The translations under genes and the position numbers were made by a program. The notes under the pieces are model-generated. The model saw only the letters and a program-made list of their open reading frames with translations. It did not search any database and was not told the origin of the DNA. 64,000 bases of DNA, from positions 34,085,121 to 34,149,120 of the forward strand of contig CM041085.1 of NCBI GenBank assembly GCA_023079485.1, given 5' to 3'. The stretch comes from Archilochus colubris. Taxonomy: Eukaryota > Chordata > Aves > Apodiformes > Trochilidae. Shown here one piece after another: positions 25,701 through 39,735 of this stretch (position 1 is the first letter of the stretch; each line of letters opens with the position of its first letter).

Positions 25701-28514
25701 TTTTATCATTTGGTCCTTGTTAGAATTATTAATGACTTGAGTTATAGTCTTAGACCAATACAGAAACCTCCAGAACTGCTCTTGAAATCAGTTTGAATGA
25801 GTGAGGGTGGGGTAGGGTTGTTTTTTTTTCCATTTATTAAATTGGGAAAGGAACCTTCTCCTCCACAGTATCTTATTTAATGATCCTTTTCGGTTTTTGG
25901 CAGATGTATCACTTGCATCTGCATATACTAAGATTTCGTAATAAGGGAAAGAAATAAAAGAATACAAGTTGTGCTTTCTAAATTCCTTTCAGCAGGCTTC
26001 ATTATGTTCATAGCTCTATCTCCGTAGCATCATTTAATGAGATTGTTTTCAGTAACTGACAGAATATTAGTAAATCATGTAGAGGTATCTGCATTTGTTA
26101 GACTAATGCCAGTAACATGCTTGAATGCTGGAAGGCTGTAGACTGCGGCTTTAAGTTACTTTATTAACAGGAGCTCTCTCTGTTTGATCTTTCCTTTAGT
26201 GAAATTTTCAAGAAAAGTCCACTTGAAAACCCATACAATTTAAAGTATACACTGAGGATCCTAAAACCAGCCCAAATTAAGTAACTGCACACACAGAAAA
26301 TACGTCACGTCACATCAAGAATACTTTATTAATGGCTGCAAGCTGAACTTAAACTTTTTACTGATCTTCTTCCCTCAAAAGTGTACTGCACTGTCTGAAG
26401 TGCCCTTATCTGTGAATTTGGATCAAATCAACTTGGTCTGGATCAAGTTTTAACCATACCTTATAACAGTTTAAATGTTCTCATTCTGAGATTTTCTTTC
26501 AACACTTAAACTGCCAAAACACAACCAATCCAATTCCATTTAGTTAATCAGACAGAAATCTCCTGTCTGAAGCAGCCACCAATTCCCATCATTTCTAACA
26601 GAGAAGAAGGGATGAAGGCTGATTTATACTATCAGAAAGCACAGATGACAGAATAATCCCATGAGAGATGGAAGAACTGTTTTTCTTACAGTGATCACTT
26701 TGAGCAGCTTTCAGCAAGCATCCCCCCCTGAGAAAAGAGAAGCTGCCAGACACACTGGAAGAGAGAAGTTCTTACTGGAAATCTCTGTAGAAATTCTCTA
26801 GAGTGAAGAATGACTGGAAGAGTATGAGAGAAATGAAACCTAGTTTAAAAAAAATCTTTCAAATTACAGTTGTGTTTACTGTATTTAAGTAACTTTATTA
26901 ATCTTCCAAAATTATTTGGAACAAAAACCCCCCAAAAGCCATGCCAGATGCTGTATGTGACTTGCTTTTCAAATGTTTACTTCCCAACTTAAGGTATTAA
27001 GTGAACCCATGGGTTTGCAAAACTCTCAGGACAACATCAACAAGAAAAGGTGTATTTTGGGGAGATGTTTTATACGTATTTTTAGTAAAAGTTCAAGTTC
27101 AATCCACTTTGGTATGCAAATTTCATTATTGCAAATGTACTTGTTAGAAGTGGCTTCATTTTATGTTTTTGAAAGAAAGATACTGTAGCAATTTCTGCAG
27201 TCTTTCATTTATCAATCCTATTTTTTCGAAGTGAAAATTCTAAAATAATAATCTCCAAAACACAATAAATTGGAGGGAAAAAAAAAAAAAAAGGAAAAAG
27301 AAGGAAAGGAAAACATGTCATTTAACATTTACAAACTTCAAAATATTTTTTAACATCTTCCAGCAGTGGTCAAATTGTTTGACTTAATAGCATGGTGATA
27401 ATACTGTAGGCCATCCGGCATATCAAATCTGAGCTAACTTGGAGAATCAAGCAAGACAGAGAAAGTTCAGGAAGCATGGCATCCTGACAAGAGAGTGGGT
27501 ATTGACAGAAGTAAACACAGATAATTAAGAGGCAGATACAAATTAGTTCACTTAAGCTCCAAATTACTAATGAAATGAGGAGCATTTGCCTCTCCTACCA
27601 GTTTCTGAATAAGTCTTTAAAAAAGTTTCAATTGCCTCCAACATAATTGTTATGTGTAATGTTCACTGAGCAGAGTTTTCTTTTGGGTCTCCTTTTTTCC
27701 TTGTTTAGCCACAGTGATTTATCACCCTGGAAGAAAGACCCTGCAGAATTTGGGGAATGTTATTAACCTCAGGCTTGAAATCCAAATGACTCTCTTGAAA
27801 CCAATGATTTAAGCACATGTTGGGATCAAAACTGTGATGCCTTCACTAGCTGCTGTAAGCAAGAGACAATGGAGATGGAAGATGCAATTGAATCCAAGCC
27901 AAGGGCCCAGTATCACTAAAAGCAAGACTATTTCTGGAGAATATTGTTGCACTTATCCAGAAAAAGCCGCACGATCTGATATTTTAAAAGAAGATTATAG
28001 TGAGGAAGGAAAAGTACAAAATTGCAGGAGCCTAAGGTATCAGCCAAAAACTCCAGTTGAAAAATGAGAAAGAAATCCTGAAGTACTGAAACAAGGAGAA
28101 GGAATGTCTCATGTAATCAAGTAAGCAACTTTTCAAAAGAGTTTTAGAAAGGCAGGTTACCCCTCCAATTGCAATACCACAAAGTTATTTTGCACTGTTT
28201 CAATTACTGCAAATTTAAGAGATGTGGCAGGCTTAGTCATAGGAATCTGTCTCTTGCTGATGGGAGCAGCACAGTTTGGGAACACACAGAGGCAAAGAGG
28301 ATTATGTGATATAAGTTATTGCAGTGGAAAGCATTTCCACCTAACAGTTTTCATCCATATAATAACAGATTCTGTGCAGTCTGACCAATACAAACAGTAA
28401 CTTACCAACAGTTTATTCTTTAATATAAATTCCAGATCAATATTTTTCCACAGAAAGGAGAAAAAAACTGCAGTTTGTCTTCCCACTCTGCAAGTTATTA
28501 CAGTACTACATTCA
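22735..28514. other. Intron without recognised features
   Basis: AT-rich intron with simple A runs (27278-27292) and a T-rich run just outside at about 22340-22370. I see no exon-like segment or recognisable transposon. Confidence 0.65.
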
Positions 28515-31500
28515 TTCATAATACTGTGAGAACCACTGAGATTTTTTCTTATTATTCCTGCACTACTGCATGATCTTGTGGGGGCCCCACATGTGGGTTG
28601 ACCCTCATCATAGAGAAGTCTGTAGTATTCCTGGAGGGAGTGAGGGATATCACCAGGAAACTCCCCAGCATAGCAGTTGTCAGACTGCTGCTCTCCACTG
28701 CTCTTCCATACAGGTGAGGAGGAAGCTGAATTCCACTTGTGGGTGATGACATGGGATGCAAATAGAAGGATCCAGTCTGTAAACATCTGGCTCAGAAACT
28801 GGTGCTGCATGCAGGGTTTTGGGTTCTTTGGCCATGGCTGGTTTTATAAGACAACAGATCTAATAGTATTGCATGGGAGAGGCTTATTTTCCAGGGGTAA
28901 AAGGATTCTAGGATGTGAATTAGCAGGGCTCAGTCATAGAGCTTTAAACTAGATTCAAAGGGGGAAAAAGTTGAAGCTCAGTTTGCAATGGTGGGGCAAC
29001 ATCCTAGTGTTAATGAAGACCAAAAGGCTTCCCAGTCCCTTAGGGCTGAATCAGTGTGCTCAGCTTCCTCTCTGAAATGCCTGGACACCAATGCAATGCA
29101 CACAGCATGGAAAATAAACAAGAGGAGTTACAAATCTATGTGTGTTCAAGGGGTTATGATCTGGTGGCACTAATAAAGATGTGGTGGGGCAGCTCACATG
29201 ACTGGAATGTAGTCATGGATGGTCTTGTCCTTTTCAGGCATGACAGGTCAACAGGACAAGGTGATGGATTTGCTGTCTATAAGTAAGACTAACTAGAATG
29301 TATTGAGTTCTGTCCAGGAGTGAATGAGGACCAGGTTGAGAGTTTGTGGGTGCAAATTAAGGGCCAGACTAGTGTGAGTTATACTGCTGTGGGTGTTCAT
29401 TACAGGCCACCTGGTCAGCACAAGGAAGTAGATGAGGCCTTCCACAGACAGCAGACCCAGGTTCACATGGGTGATTTTAACAACCCAGATATTTGACAGA
29501 AGGCCCACTCAGCCAGGCATTCACAGTCCAGGAAGATGAGTCCTCACATGCGTTGATGATAACTTCTTGATGCAAATGGTGGAGGAGCCAACTTGGAAAG
29601 GAGCACTGCTGGATCTTAAACTGACCAACAAGGAGGCTCTGGTTGAAGCAGTGAAGGTTGAGAGCAGCCTTGCTGCAGTGACCATGAGATGGTGGAGTTC
29701 AGGATCTTGTGCAGTAGAGACAGAATACCAAGCAGGTTCATGACCCTGGACTTCAGCAGGGCCAAATTTGGCCTTTTCAAGCAATTGCTAGGTGAAATCC
29801 CATGGGACAAGGTACTAGAAGGTAAAGGGCCAAGATAGCTGGTTAACATTCAAGGACCACTTCTTCCAAGCAGAAGATCAGAGAATCCCTTCAGGTAGGA
29901 AATCAAGAAAGGGAGCCAGAAGACCCACATGGTTAAAGAGGGAATTTCTGGGCAAACTCAAGCAGAAGAAAGACTACAGATTATGAAAAGAGCGGCTGGC
30001 CACTTGGGAGGAATATCAAACTGCTGTCAGGGGATGTAGGGAGGCAACCAGGAAAGCTGAGGCCTCCTTAGAATTAAGCCTTGGAAGAGAGGCCAAGGAC
30101 AACAGAAAGGGCTTCTTCAAATACATTGCAAACAAAACTAACACTAGAGGCAATGTAGGCCCATTGATGAATGAGGTGGGTGCCCCGGTGACAGAGGATA
30201 CAAAGAAGGCAGAGTTACTGAATACCTTCTTTGTCTCTGTCTGTACTGCTGGAGACTGTCCAGACGAGCCCCAGACTCCTCAGGCCTCTGAGGAAGTCAG
30301 GATAAAGGAGAAGTTTATCTTGGTTGATTAGGACTGTGTTAAGGATCAGTTAAGCAACCTGGATATCCATAAATCTATGGGTCCTGATGGTATGCACCCA
30401 CAGGTGCTGAGGGAGCTGGCAGAAGTCATTGCTAAGCCACCCTCCAGCATCTTTGGTAAGCCACGGGGAACAGAAGAGGTGCCTGAGGACTGGAGGAAAT
30501 CAAATGTCACTTCAGCCTTCAAAAAGGGTAAGAAGGATGAACCTGCTAAATACAGACCAGTCAGCCTCACACCTCCATCCCTGGAAAGGTGATGGAACAA
30601 CTTATCCTTAGCACTGTCTCTAGGCATCTCAAGGACAAGAGGGACATTAGGAGCACTCAACATGTTTTTTTCCAGGGGGAAGTCATGTTTAACCAGCCTG
30701 ATAGCCTTTTAAAGGACATACCCAGGTGGTATGATGATGAGAGTGCAGTGGATGTAATTTATCTTGATTTCAGTAAAGCATTTGACACTGTCTCCCAAGG
30801 CATCCTTGCAGCTATACTGAGGAAATACCGCCTGGATGATGTAGTGAGGTGGATTGTGAACTGGTTAAATGAAGGAAGTCAGGGAGTTGTGGTTGATGGG
30901 ACAGAGTCTTGCTGGAGGCCTGTATCTAGTCAAGTCCCTCAGGGGTCATTACAGGGACCAGTACTATTTGACATATTCATCAGTGACCTGGATGAGGCAA
31001 CAGAGTGCACAAAACTGGAAGGAGTGGCTGACACACGAAGAGGCTCTGCTGCCATTGAGTGAGACCTAGACAGGCTGGAGTCTGGGCCCCTCAGTTCATA
31101 AAGGACAGAATTGCTTGAGAGAGTCCAGCACAGAGCTACAAAGATGATTAAGGGAGTGGAACATCTCCCTGATGAGGAAAGGCTGAGGGAGCTGGGTCTT
31201 TTCAGCTTGAAGAAGAGGCAAGTGAGGGGTGACCTAGTTAATCTTTATAAACACATAAAGGATGAGTGTCAGGAGGAGGGGACCAGGCTCTTCTCAGTGA
31301 TGACCAATGAAAGGACAAGGGATTAAGAGGTGCAACTTGGAGCATAGCAGATTCTGTGTAAACATAAGAAAAAGCTTTTTCACTGTGAGGGTGAAAGAAG
31401 ACTGAAACAGGCTGCCCGGGGAGGTTTTGGAGTCTCCTTCTCTGGAGATATTCAAAACCCACCTGGACTTGTTCCTGTGTGACCTACACTAGGTAGGTGG

Positions 31501-31573
31501 TCCTGCTCTGGCATGGGAATTGGACTCACTCTTTCAAGGTCCCTTCCAACTCCTAACATGCTGTGACTATGAT
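28515..31573 (+). mobile_element. Nearly full-length, decayed CR1 LINE (about 3.1 kb)
   Basis: Homology to the CR1 5' region begins near 28515 and continues through the pre-ORF2 segment (LEGVRDITRKLPSIAVV-like reading near 28630-28680). ORF2 endonuclease remnants follow from about 29000 to 29900, and then reverse transcriptase: MGPDGMHPQVLRELAEVI at 30377, KYRPVSLT, and [17 protein letters not shown] near 30755. The [19 protein letters not shown] block is followed by sequence in which the FADD catalytic motif is missing. The thumb and C-terminal part ([18 protein letters not shown] at 31111) and the 3' tail (TTCCAACTCCTAACATGCTGTGA) end near 31573. Several frameshifts and the lost catalytic block make it inactive. 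Antisense to UTRN. Confidence 0.9.
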
Positions 31574-32095
31574 ACAAATCCCCTTCAGAAAAAAATATTC
31601 CTTTGAAACTGATTGCAGAGAAAAGCAACAGCAGGAACTTCAAAGTTCTCCAATTCAGCAAGAAGTACAGAAAGTATAGTTGTCTGCTTTCACAGATGAG
31701 CCTCTTTGCCTAACTAATCCTCTCATCACAAGAGCTACTTCTGATGTTTAATACCTTCATTAATAAAAAGAATTTTGCAAAGTTCTTTGCAACAACAAAA
31801 TCTAAAATGCAAGTTTTAATGGAGACTGGGATATCAGAAGGATACTGTCAGTTCAGATTCTTCAGTGTCAACCACCTGGTCTAAGCATCTTTTTTTAATG
31901 TATATACAAATATATACACATTTTTTTAAAGGTCATATTGCAGTGTATTACTCAAAACCAATTCAAAAATAATCAATACTTTTTTTTCCTTTAAAATAAA
32001 TTAAGTTCATTATTTAGTGAACTATATGCTACAACCCAACTACTGACATGAAAACTGGGCTGATATCTCAAGGACCTTACTGTCTAATATAAGTA

Positions 32096-32154
32096 CAGAG
32101 AGGGCTGGACTCAGTCTTGAAGTCCCAACTCCTAACATTCTGTGATTCTGTGAA
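32096..32154 (+). mobile_element. CR1 LINE 3'-end stub
   Basis: A short stub reads GGCTGGACTCAGTCTTGAAG, then CCCAACTCCTAACATTCTGTGATTCTGTG. This is the same 3' end as the 31.5 and 39.7 kb copies. It lies about 520 bp downstream of the large CR1 but carries its own 3' terminus, so it is a separate insertion. Confidence 0.75.
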
Positions 32155-35100
32155 AGCACCTCCTTGATAAGCTATTTTCTCAAGTACCAGAAGTGCATCG
32201 TAACAATTAAGAGATGATCAAAATGGGTATATTATAAAAGGTGCTTAAAGAAAATGAAGCAGTAGAATCTGCTAACATTCTGATTTAAAAATTAAAGACA
32301 AAGAGCAAAGATGAAAAAAAACCGAGAAGGAAAGGCAAGCAGTAGTGGAGGTTGATTTTTTTTCTTTTTTTTTATTAGTTTCTACTTCGTTAAAGTTGTA
32401 AAGACATGCAAGCTTTTATAAAATGCTACACTGCAAATTGTTATAAATCAAGTTATTGTGTGGATGGAGGTTATAACAATAAATAATGGAAATTACTGAA
32501 AATACATAGAAGTATGTTATTGCTCTGGTAGTTTTGAGGGTTTTTTATTATTACACTCATTATTGGAAAAAGCTGCTATATAGTCTGGTTCAAAGCAATG
32601 AATTTACCAATGCCATAAGTTGATTGCCAAGTCAGCTGATTACACATTATAAGTAGTATATGAAATTACAACAGATCTACAAAGGTGGTTCACTGCAGCA
32701 AGACAAAATCAGGTAGCAAGTAGTTTCTATACTCTGTACACATTAGCTGCTTTCTGAAATAAGCAGTTCAACAGAAATCAAAATAGCACAAATTAAGATC
32801 ACCGTGAAATGTTGTGTTTTTTCTTGGGGGAGGACATATGTTAATTACTGCAGCTTTAAAAAAATAAATTAATTTTTTTTTTAAATTCTTCTTTATTTAA
32901 CTTTAACATGATCAAAACACAGCTAAACTATGTTAAGGTCTCTTCCATGCCTCACCATCCCCACTCCAGACACCCTTTCCTGCCTTCCCTCTGTCTTTAG
33001 CACAGGCTGGTGGAGGGTAGGAAAACTGATAAGAGTTGTGAGAAGTTGAATGACCCTACTCACTGCTGTCTATAGGGAAAAAGTTGCCCACAATCAAGGC
33101 ACAACTAAACTGTTATGAGTGTTTTACATTCTTATATATCAGTAATTGAGGGCAGTGCCATTTGGAGTTGTAATTACTCTGTCATCAAAAAGAGAAAATT
33201 ATTACTGCTAATGCAAGGTGGAGGCAATGAGCATCTGCAAGGGCAGCCCCAGACACTCGTACCAGAGATCAAGCTAAGTTAAGAGCTAGAGCAGGAACAC
33301 AACACCTGCAAAAGAAAGCTGGCATTGCAGATGAGAAGGGAAAAAAAAACAACCAACCACAAAAACAAACAAACAAACAAACAAAACCCAACACATTTTG
33401 AATGCTCCTGATGTATCTAATTTGAATTTAGAAAAAGCAAATAGAAACAATTGTTCCTTGTCACTGTGGAAAATTTATGCATGAGCTTATGAATAATATT
33501 AAAATGAAAATACCTCCTTCAGAACATAAGATACATCAGCCACAACCTGCAATACAAAAATTTTCTGCTTTAGAAAACTATTCCACAGAGGAAGAATTGT
33601 TTGAAGTGTGATCATCTCTTCTGAAGCTCATAAGCCACTTACAATGTATCGTCCCCAAAAATTCACCTTCCACATGTGAGCCTGCAGCTAAATTAACACA
33701 GTATTTGAAATGTTCTGTTTTGTCCACTTACAGATGTTTTGTGTACTAAATGAAAAGAATAACTTTTTTCTGCTTATCTTTGTAAAACAAATGTTTTCTG
33801 CTATTTTAGATCATCACATATTTTCCAATGAGAGGCTGACATACATATTATTATAGTCACATACTTCGATTATGTTGATAATGTTCATAACAATGTCTGA
33901 TCCCAGCAGTAAGGCCCATGGTTGTGTCAAGCAAGCCAGCCAGTTTTGCATCCTAGAGCAGATCTTTTGCTAATGATAACAGTCCCTACTGGAGAGAGGA
34001 AAGCAACAGCTTGCAAAACAATTTTTGAGCTCACTCAGGCTATAAGCAACTGCAGCACTGGGACAGTAGGGGGACAGAGCCCGGCACACAAGACTGGCAC
34101 TCACAAAGAGGTGCCCCCTCTCTCCAGTTGTAAAAACAAATCCTGTTTTGTAAAAAAAAAATAAAAATAAATCTCTACCCAAGATGAGAGAAACACCTCA
34201 GCTAAAATCCCTCACCATTTCTGTGGCAATTTGAATTAGCTAAGGAGGTCAACCTCAACATTATTCAGAAGAATTGCTCTTTCTACTTAAAATTTCATTT
34301 AAATCAGAAAAAACAAAATGTAATAACCTGAGAGGCGACAGAATGGATCTGATATCGATGAGTCAGAACGCAACCATGAAAAACCTAGTCAGCCTCAGAT
34401 AAGAATGCACAGACACTATATTTTCATGCAAGTCTGCATCAAAAAAGTTAATTTTGATAAACACCTTTATGTTACTTAGTATGTTATTGGGTACTCTTAG
34501 CCACCCAACCCTCTTGCCTAATGTTGCGCAAGGATAACAGAAATACCAGAACCACAAGTATCTCTGCACACCTTTCATGAACTCTGACTTTGAAATACCA
34601 CAAAGCACCTGGAATCCAACTCATTAAGACTAAAACCTACAACAGTGTGCCAGTAAAAGGGAGGGAGTCATTCACATGTATTTATATAAATGCAAACATA
34701 TATATCATAAAGTGTGCATATATATATATATATATATTACACACATACAAGGGAAGTGTATTGAGGAGGCACAGAAAGCTTTCATCTTCAGTGTTTTGAA
34801 ACATATTTCACCAACAGGACAAACTTCCTCTGCACATCCAGATTTCAGGTTTTGACCATTATCTTTAAGCCCTAATTGCCAGAGGTGTTGGTTAGATCCA
34901 TAGCTACTTCTTAGCTTTTTAGACTTAGGAGGCAACAAAAATGTATTTTAATTGCCTGTGTGATTACTTTTATTTCAAGTATATCTAGCAGACTGTATGC
35001 ACTCTTTGCAAACAAGCAATACTGAAATACAAATAAAAATAATTCCCCAGGAAAGGAGACTAGGAAAAAATGTTCTCAAGTGTTGGGAGCAGAGTCAACC

Positions 35101-37454
35101 ACTGCACTACTCCAGTATATTTTGTGGCTAGCAGTGCCTGGGAAAAGGAAACATCTCTTCAGCTTTCAGAGAAGGGCACAAACATTTACCAGGCAGATCA
35201 GCAGCTCAAGGCATGGCTAACTTCAAAGCTAGGTTACACTGCTCAGACCATTGCCCAGTCCAGCTTTTTCTCTCTCTGCTCTACTTCTAATTTGCTATTT
35301 ATGACTGAAAATAAGTTTTCCCACATCATTTTGTATTCTGCATTTTATGCAACTTTTTCCAATACAGAGTAAATATACCACACATTGAAAATACTTAAAC
35401 ACAAAAAATTAAGGCAGACATATTTTTGACATTTGCCATCATCTCGTCCTCCTTGAACTACATCCCTGTGAACTACTGTAGATCTGTTTATTACAGAAAA
35501 CACTGCATTTTAAGGATTACCATTACTCACACAGGAGCAATTAACAAATGAAATGCCATGGAAAATGACATTTTAAAGATACGATCTTTTGCAAAGAAGA
35601 ATTCTTATAAGGCTATTGAAAAGAACATTTCAGAAATCCTGGCAAATCTGCACTAAGACCATTGTTCTTCTGATAAGGACAGGAACAAAAGTCACTCACT
35701 TGGTGAAAGAAGTGTGATGCATATGAATGTGTGAAATTTCAAGCTATATAAAAATCAGCCTTGCAAAACCAGAGTTACAGCTTATTTGACTGTAAATTGG
35801 TTGCCTTCCCACTTCTATCATTCATTTTGCAGACAACTTATATTTGTAACAACCTAGCATTACCAATGAATTAAGAACCAGTTCACTACACAGAAACAAT
35901 TACAGTTTAATTGTGGATAAAACAATTCACTCTAAATTAAGAGAAAATTTTGACATTTAAATACTTACGATTAATATGCATGGGAACCATTTTACTAATG
36001 AACATTAAGTTCCTTTCAAAGTTAGCTGGTAAGACAATGCTAGTAGAAATCAAAATTAGCAGCAATTAGCATATTGATACTGAGCTTATAACTAAGAAAC
36101 TCATGCTGGTTGAAAAATACTAGAAATTAAAGCCTTACTTGCTCTTTGAGAAACAGAATCATATGTAGAAAACGCTCAATTTCTTTTTCCTCCCTAGAAT
36201 ATTTGGCTAGTGAAACAAAATTTGTTCTTATGAAATGATCTCATTTACTCTGCAGCAAAGATGACAGTGATATGGTTCTCTCTCGTTCTAAGAACTTGAA
36301 ACCCTGGAATGAGAGCCTTCAAAAAAATTTTGAGGTATAAGTATAGTACGCAATTTAAACGTAGCATAACAAATACAGTACCAGAAATGAGTTCCTGAAT
36401 AAATAATAACCCAAAGAATGAACAAAAGAGAAGAAGGAGGAATCAACTGGAAGCAACATGAATGAGCCAAGGAACACGCTATGTCTCTTATTAGTTTCTT
36501 TAATACAGGATTCCTGTATTATATTTGACTGCTGTTCTATCTGTTCTTAAGGAACAGACACTTAGGAGGGCAAAATGTATTAACTTCATGTTCTTTGCCA
36601 GGTATTAATTCTGTATTTCATATAAAGAAATGAAGACATTTTAATAATAAAAAAAAATAAATCTGGGCAGTAAGAATTTCCAAGAAAAAAGGTCTGGTAA
36701 GTCTGTTTTAATGAATTGTTAAATATATTGTCTTTTACACCAGCAGACATCTTAATTTTCTTCTCACTTCCTTCAGACACTGAAATAAAACTTGAAATCA
36801 AATATCAGAACTAGCTCACTTAAAAAGGTTTACACAAACTCACTCCTGCCATGTCAGAAATTTTATTTCCCTTAATTCTGCTGATCAGTGTTGCACCTAA
36901 AAATCAGTTCTCAGAAGATTTAAAATATTCCACAACATGGAAAACTCCAGTCCTTGCACATTACTTTTCTAAAAACGTGTCTTTGCTGCTTTTGCCACAC
37001 GAGATTCACAACACTGTTTCACAACACTGACACACACGCACACAGTCAGCTTCCTAAAGAAAATCAAAACAAACAAGACTGAGATCCAAACTAGCCCTTG
37101 GAGAGTTTCCATTAATACACCATCCATTAGGCATCTGTTTCATTACAGATGATAGATTCATACAGATTCATTATAGATGCTGGATTATAGCAGCATTAAT
37201 AACTGTCCACAGACTGAGACATTTACATGAATTTCTATAATGAAACCACTATGCACAGTGCAACCCTGGGTGATTCATTTGGCCTTTACCATCACACAAA
37301 ACTAAATTCAATTTGGCAAAAGATTTAGATTTGAATAAACATACCAATCTATCACTGATGGCTTAAAATCCTTGGCACTTCGTATGCATTATGCTATTAT
37401 TTCCATTTAGATCCATTGAAAGTAACAGAGGAGTGGATTATTACCTTAAAATTC
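32155..37454. other. Intron with simple repeats only
   Basis: AT-rich intron. It contains an A-rich CAAA-type repeat at about 33341-33386 and an AT dinucleotide run at 34718-34738. No gene was recognised. Confidence 0.65.
34718..34738. repeat. (AT)n microsatellite
   Basis: About ten uninterrupted AT units, likely length-polymorphic. Confidence 0.9.
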
Positions 37455-37475
37455 TTTTTTTTTTTTTTTTTTTTT
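37455..37475. repeat. Poly-T run of 21
   Basis: A homopolymer of 21 T lies just before the A/T-tract block at 37529. On the minus strand it is an A run and could be a retrotransposon tail, but I see no element body attached. Confidence 0.9.
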
Positions 37476-37528
37476 ACCAAGACAAACTCACAGGCAGCTC
37501 CTGCTTTCTTTACTTTCATTGAGAAATT

Positions 37529-37636
37529 AATATATTTTTTTATTTTAAAAATTAAAAAAATTTAAAAATTAAAAAATTTAAAATTAAAAAATTAAAAAAT
37601 TTAAAATTTAAAAAAAAAAATTAAAAATTAAAATTT
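37529..37636. repeat. A/T-only low-complexity block of alternating AAAAA and TTT tracts
   Basis: About 108 bp made essentially of A and T, built from irregular repeats of TTAAAAA and TTTAAAA type. It contains many self-complementary TTTAAA units and no G or C. Confidence 0.9.
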
Positions 37637-38989
37637 GGGGTATTACAAGGTGGTCAGAAGGTCTTAGTTAAGAGAGCAGTTAAGCACTCTGGTTCATCAA
37701 GCCTTGTTGATCCAGTTTAGCTCCAGGTGCCATACAGCTGTGTCCACAAACTGCTCACTCTAGAAGAGGATGGCACCCTAAGAAAGCAGCACAGGTCACA
37801 GGAGAAGGCTCAGCACAGAACAAAACAGTGGAGTGTTTTTTTGTAAACAAACATGCCATTCCTGCTGCTTTCCTCTCCAGCCCAAGCAGTGTTGGATGGG
37901 GAACATCAGTGACCAACATAGGGTTCTGTCTCAGCCCCCAACCTCTCAGCAGAGCTCACAGATACAAGAAATCCCATAATCAGGCTATGTGAGGGCCATA
38001 AAGAGAGCCTATTCCCTAGAAGCCATCTCCTCACTTGTGAGCCCAGCTGCTCCCTGATTCATTCCTTGGTGGAAATACATATATACCTGTCATGAATTCA
38101 AACAAATGCAATCACTGTCTTCCACAGAAGAGAGCTGAAGAGGCAGCTACTGCAGCAAAGGATGACATCAGAATTTTAACAGCATTACCTGTGTCTCTTT
38201 AGTCACTTCTATAGTCACCTTTTGAGTCACTTTTCACATTCTTAGGAAGCTCAGGCCACAGTTTTGCTAGAGAAAAACTGCAATTGTAACAAAAATATCT
38301 TTAACTGGTATAAGTATGCCTCCTGTTTAAAGAACAACTGTAGGTTTGTTTTTCACCATTAGCTTACTGCTCCAGTAACTGATCTCAGAGACATGCATCT
38401 CTTTCTCCTTAGCAGTCAATTTTTTTACAGAAAAAGAAGATCCATTATCCAGGCCAAGATTTTTCAAAATCATTACTCTCAATAAGTGAAAATTTATTCT
38501 ATCAATCAAATATTTCAAAGATCTACCTAAATACAGAAAAAATCAGTATTTAGTTGACCAGAAGACCATTTTCATGGAATACATTTTCCATAAATAGGGC
38601 TAAAAGGGTCAACAGACAGCAAGCTCCATTACATACAAGGCAGCAAAGAGGAAAAGAAGAAGAGAAATTAATGGTCCAATAAGGCTTTCTTAACCTTTAA
38701 ACCCAGTCAGCCAACCCAAGAGCATCCCTTTATATAAATCAGCCCTTGACATACCTTCGCAATAACCTTAGATTAGCAGAAGCTTTCCAAAAAAAGCCCC
38801 CATTTTTAAGACACGTAAATCAATCTGGGCAGAATCTGACTTTACTGAAATTACACAAAAGCATTACCCACATGAAGAGACATATTGTGACTCAATTATT
38901 TGGGAACATTCAGTTTCCCTATGTCAGAATTTGGAATTAAAAACATTTAAAAATACTTTTCAGCATAACAGCTGAAAGAAATTCAGGCA
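37637..38989. other. Intron without recognised features
   Basis: Mixed-composition intron, slightly less AT-rich at 37.7-38.1 kb. No open frame or repeat that I recognise. Confidence 0.6.
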
Positions 38990-39735
38990 TCAAGTCCTGG
39001 GTATGAACAACCCCAGGTACCAGTAGAAGTCTGTGGTTGAGTTCTTGGAGAACAGTGAAGGGGAAAGAGACCTGAGGGTGCTGGTGGACAGAAGGATGAC
39101 CATGAGCCAGCAATGTGCCCTTGTGGCCAAGGAGGCCAATGGCATCCTGGGGTGCATGAGAAGGGGAGTGGCTAGTAGGGTGAGAAAGGTTCTCTTCCAC
39201 CTCTACTCTGCCCTGGTGAGGCCACATCTGGAATATTGTGTAGAGTTCTGGGCCCCTCAGTTCAAGAAGGACAGAGAACCGCTTGAAAGAGTCCAGAGCA
39301 GAGCCTCCAAAATGTTTAAGGGAGTGGAACATCACCCTTATGAGGAAAGGCTGAGGGAGCTGGGGCTCTTCAGCTTGGAAAAGAGGAGAATGAGGGGTGA
39401 CTTCATCAATGTTTATAAATATGTAGAGACAGGATGGTGCCAGGCTCTTCTCAATTATGCCCAATGATAAGACAAGAGGCAAGGGATATAAACTTGGGCA
39501 TAGGAGGTTCCATATAAACACAAGGAAAAAATTTTTTTATGTGAGGGTGACAGAGCACTGGCACAGGCTGCCCAGGGAGGCTGTGGAGTCTCCTTCTCTT
39601 GGAGACATTCAAAACCCACCTGGACACATTCCTACATGACCTCCTGTAGGTGACCCTGCTCTGGCAGGGTGGGTTGGACTCAACCTTTTGAGGTCCTTTA
39701 CAACCCCTAACTTTGCATGATTCTGTGATCTTCCA
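38990..39735 (+). mobile_element. CR1 LINE, 5'-truncated, ORF2 C-terminal part and 3' tail
   Basis: A continuous frame from 39033 reads [59 protein letters not shown] and [18 protein letters not shown]. This is the thumb and C-terminal region of CR1 ORF2. It frameshifts near 39450 into [19 protein letters not shown]. The 3' end is GAGGTCCTTTACAACCCC, then GATTCTGTGATC. Same tail subfamily as the 13.2, 31.5 and 32.1 kb copies. Antisense to UTRN. Confidence 0.93.
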
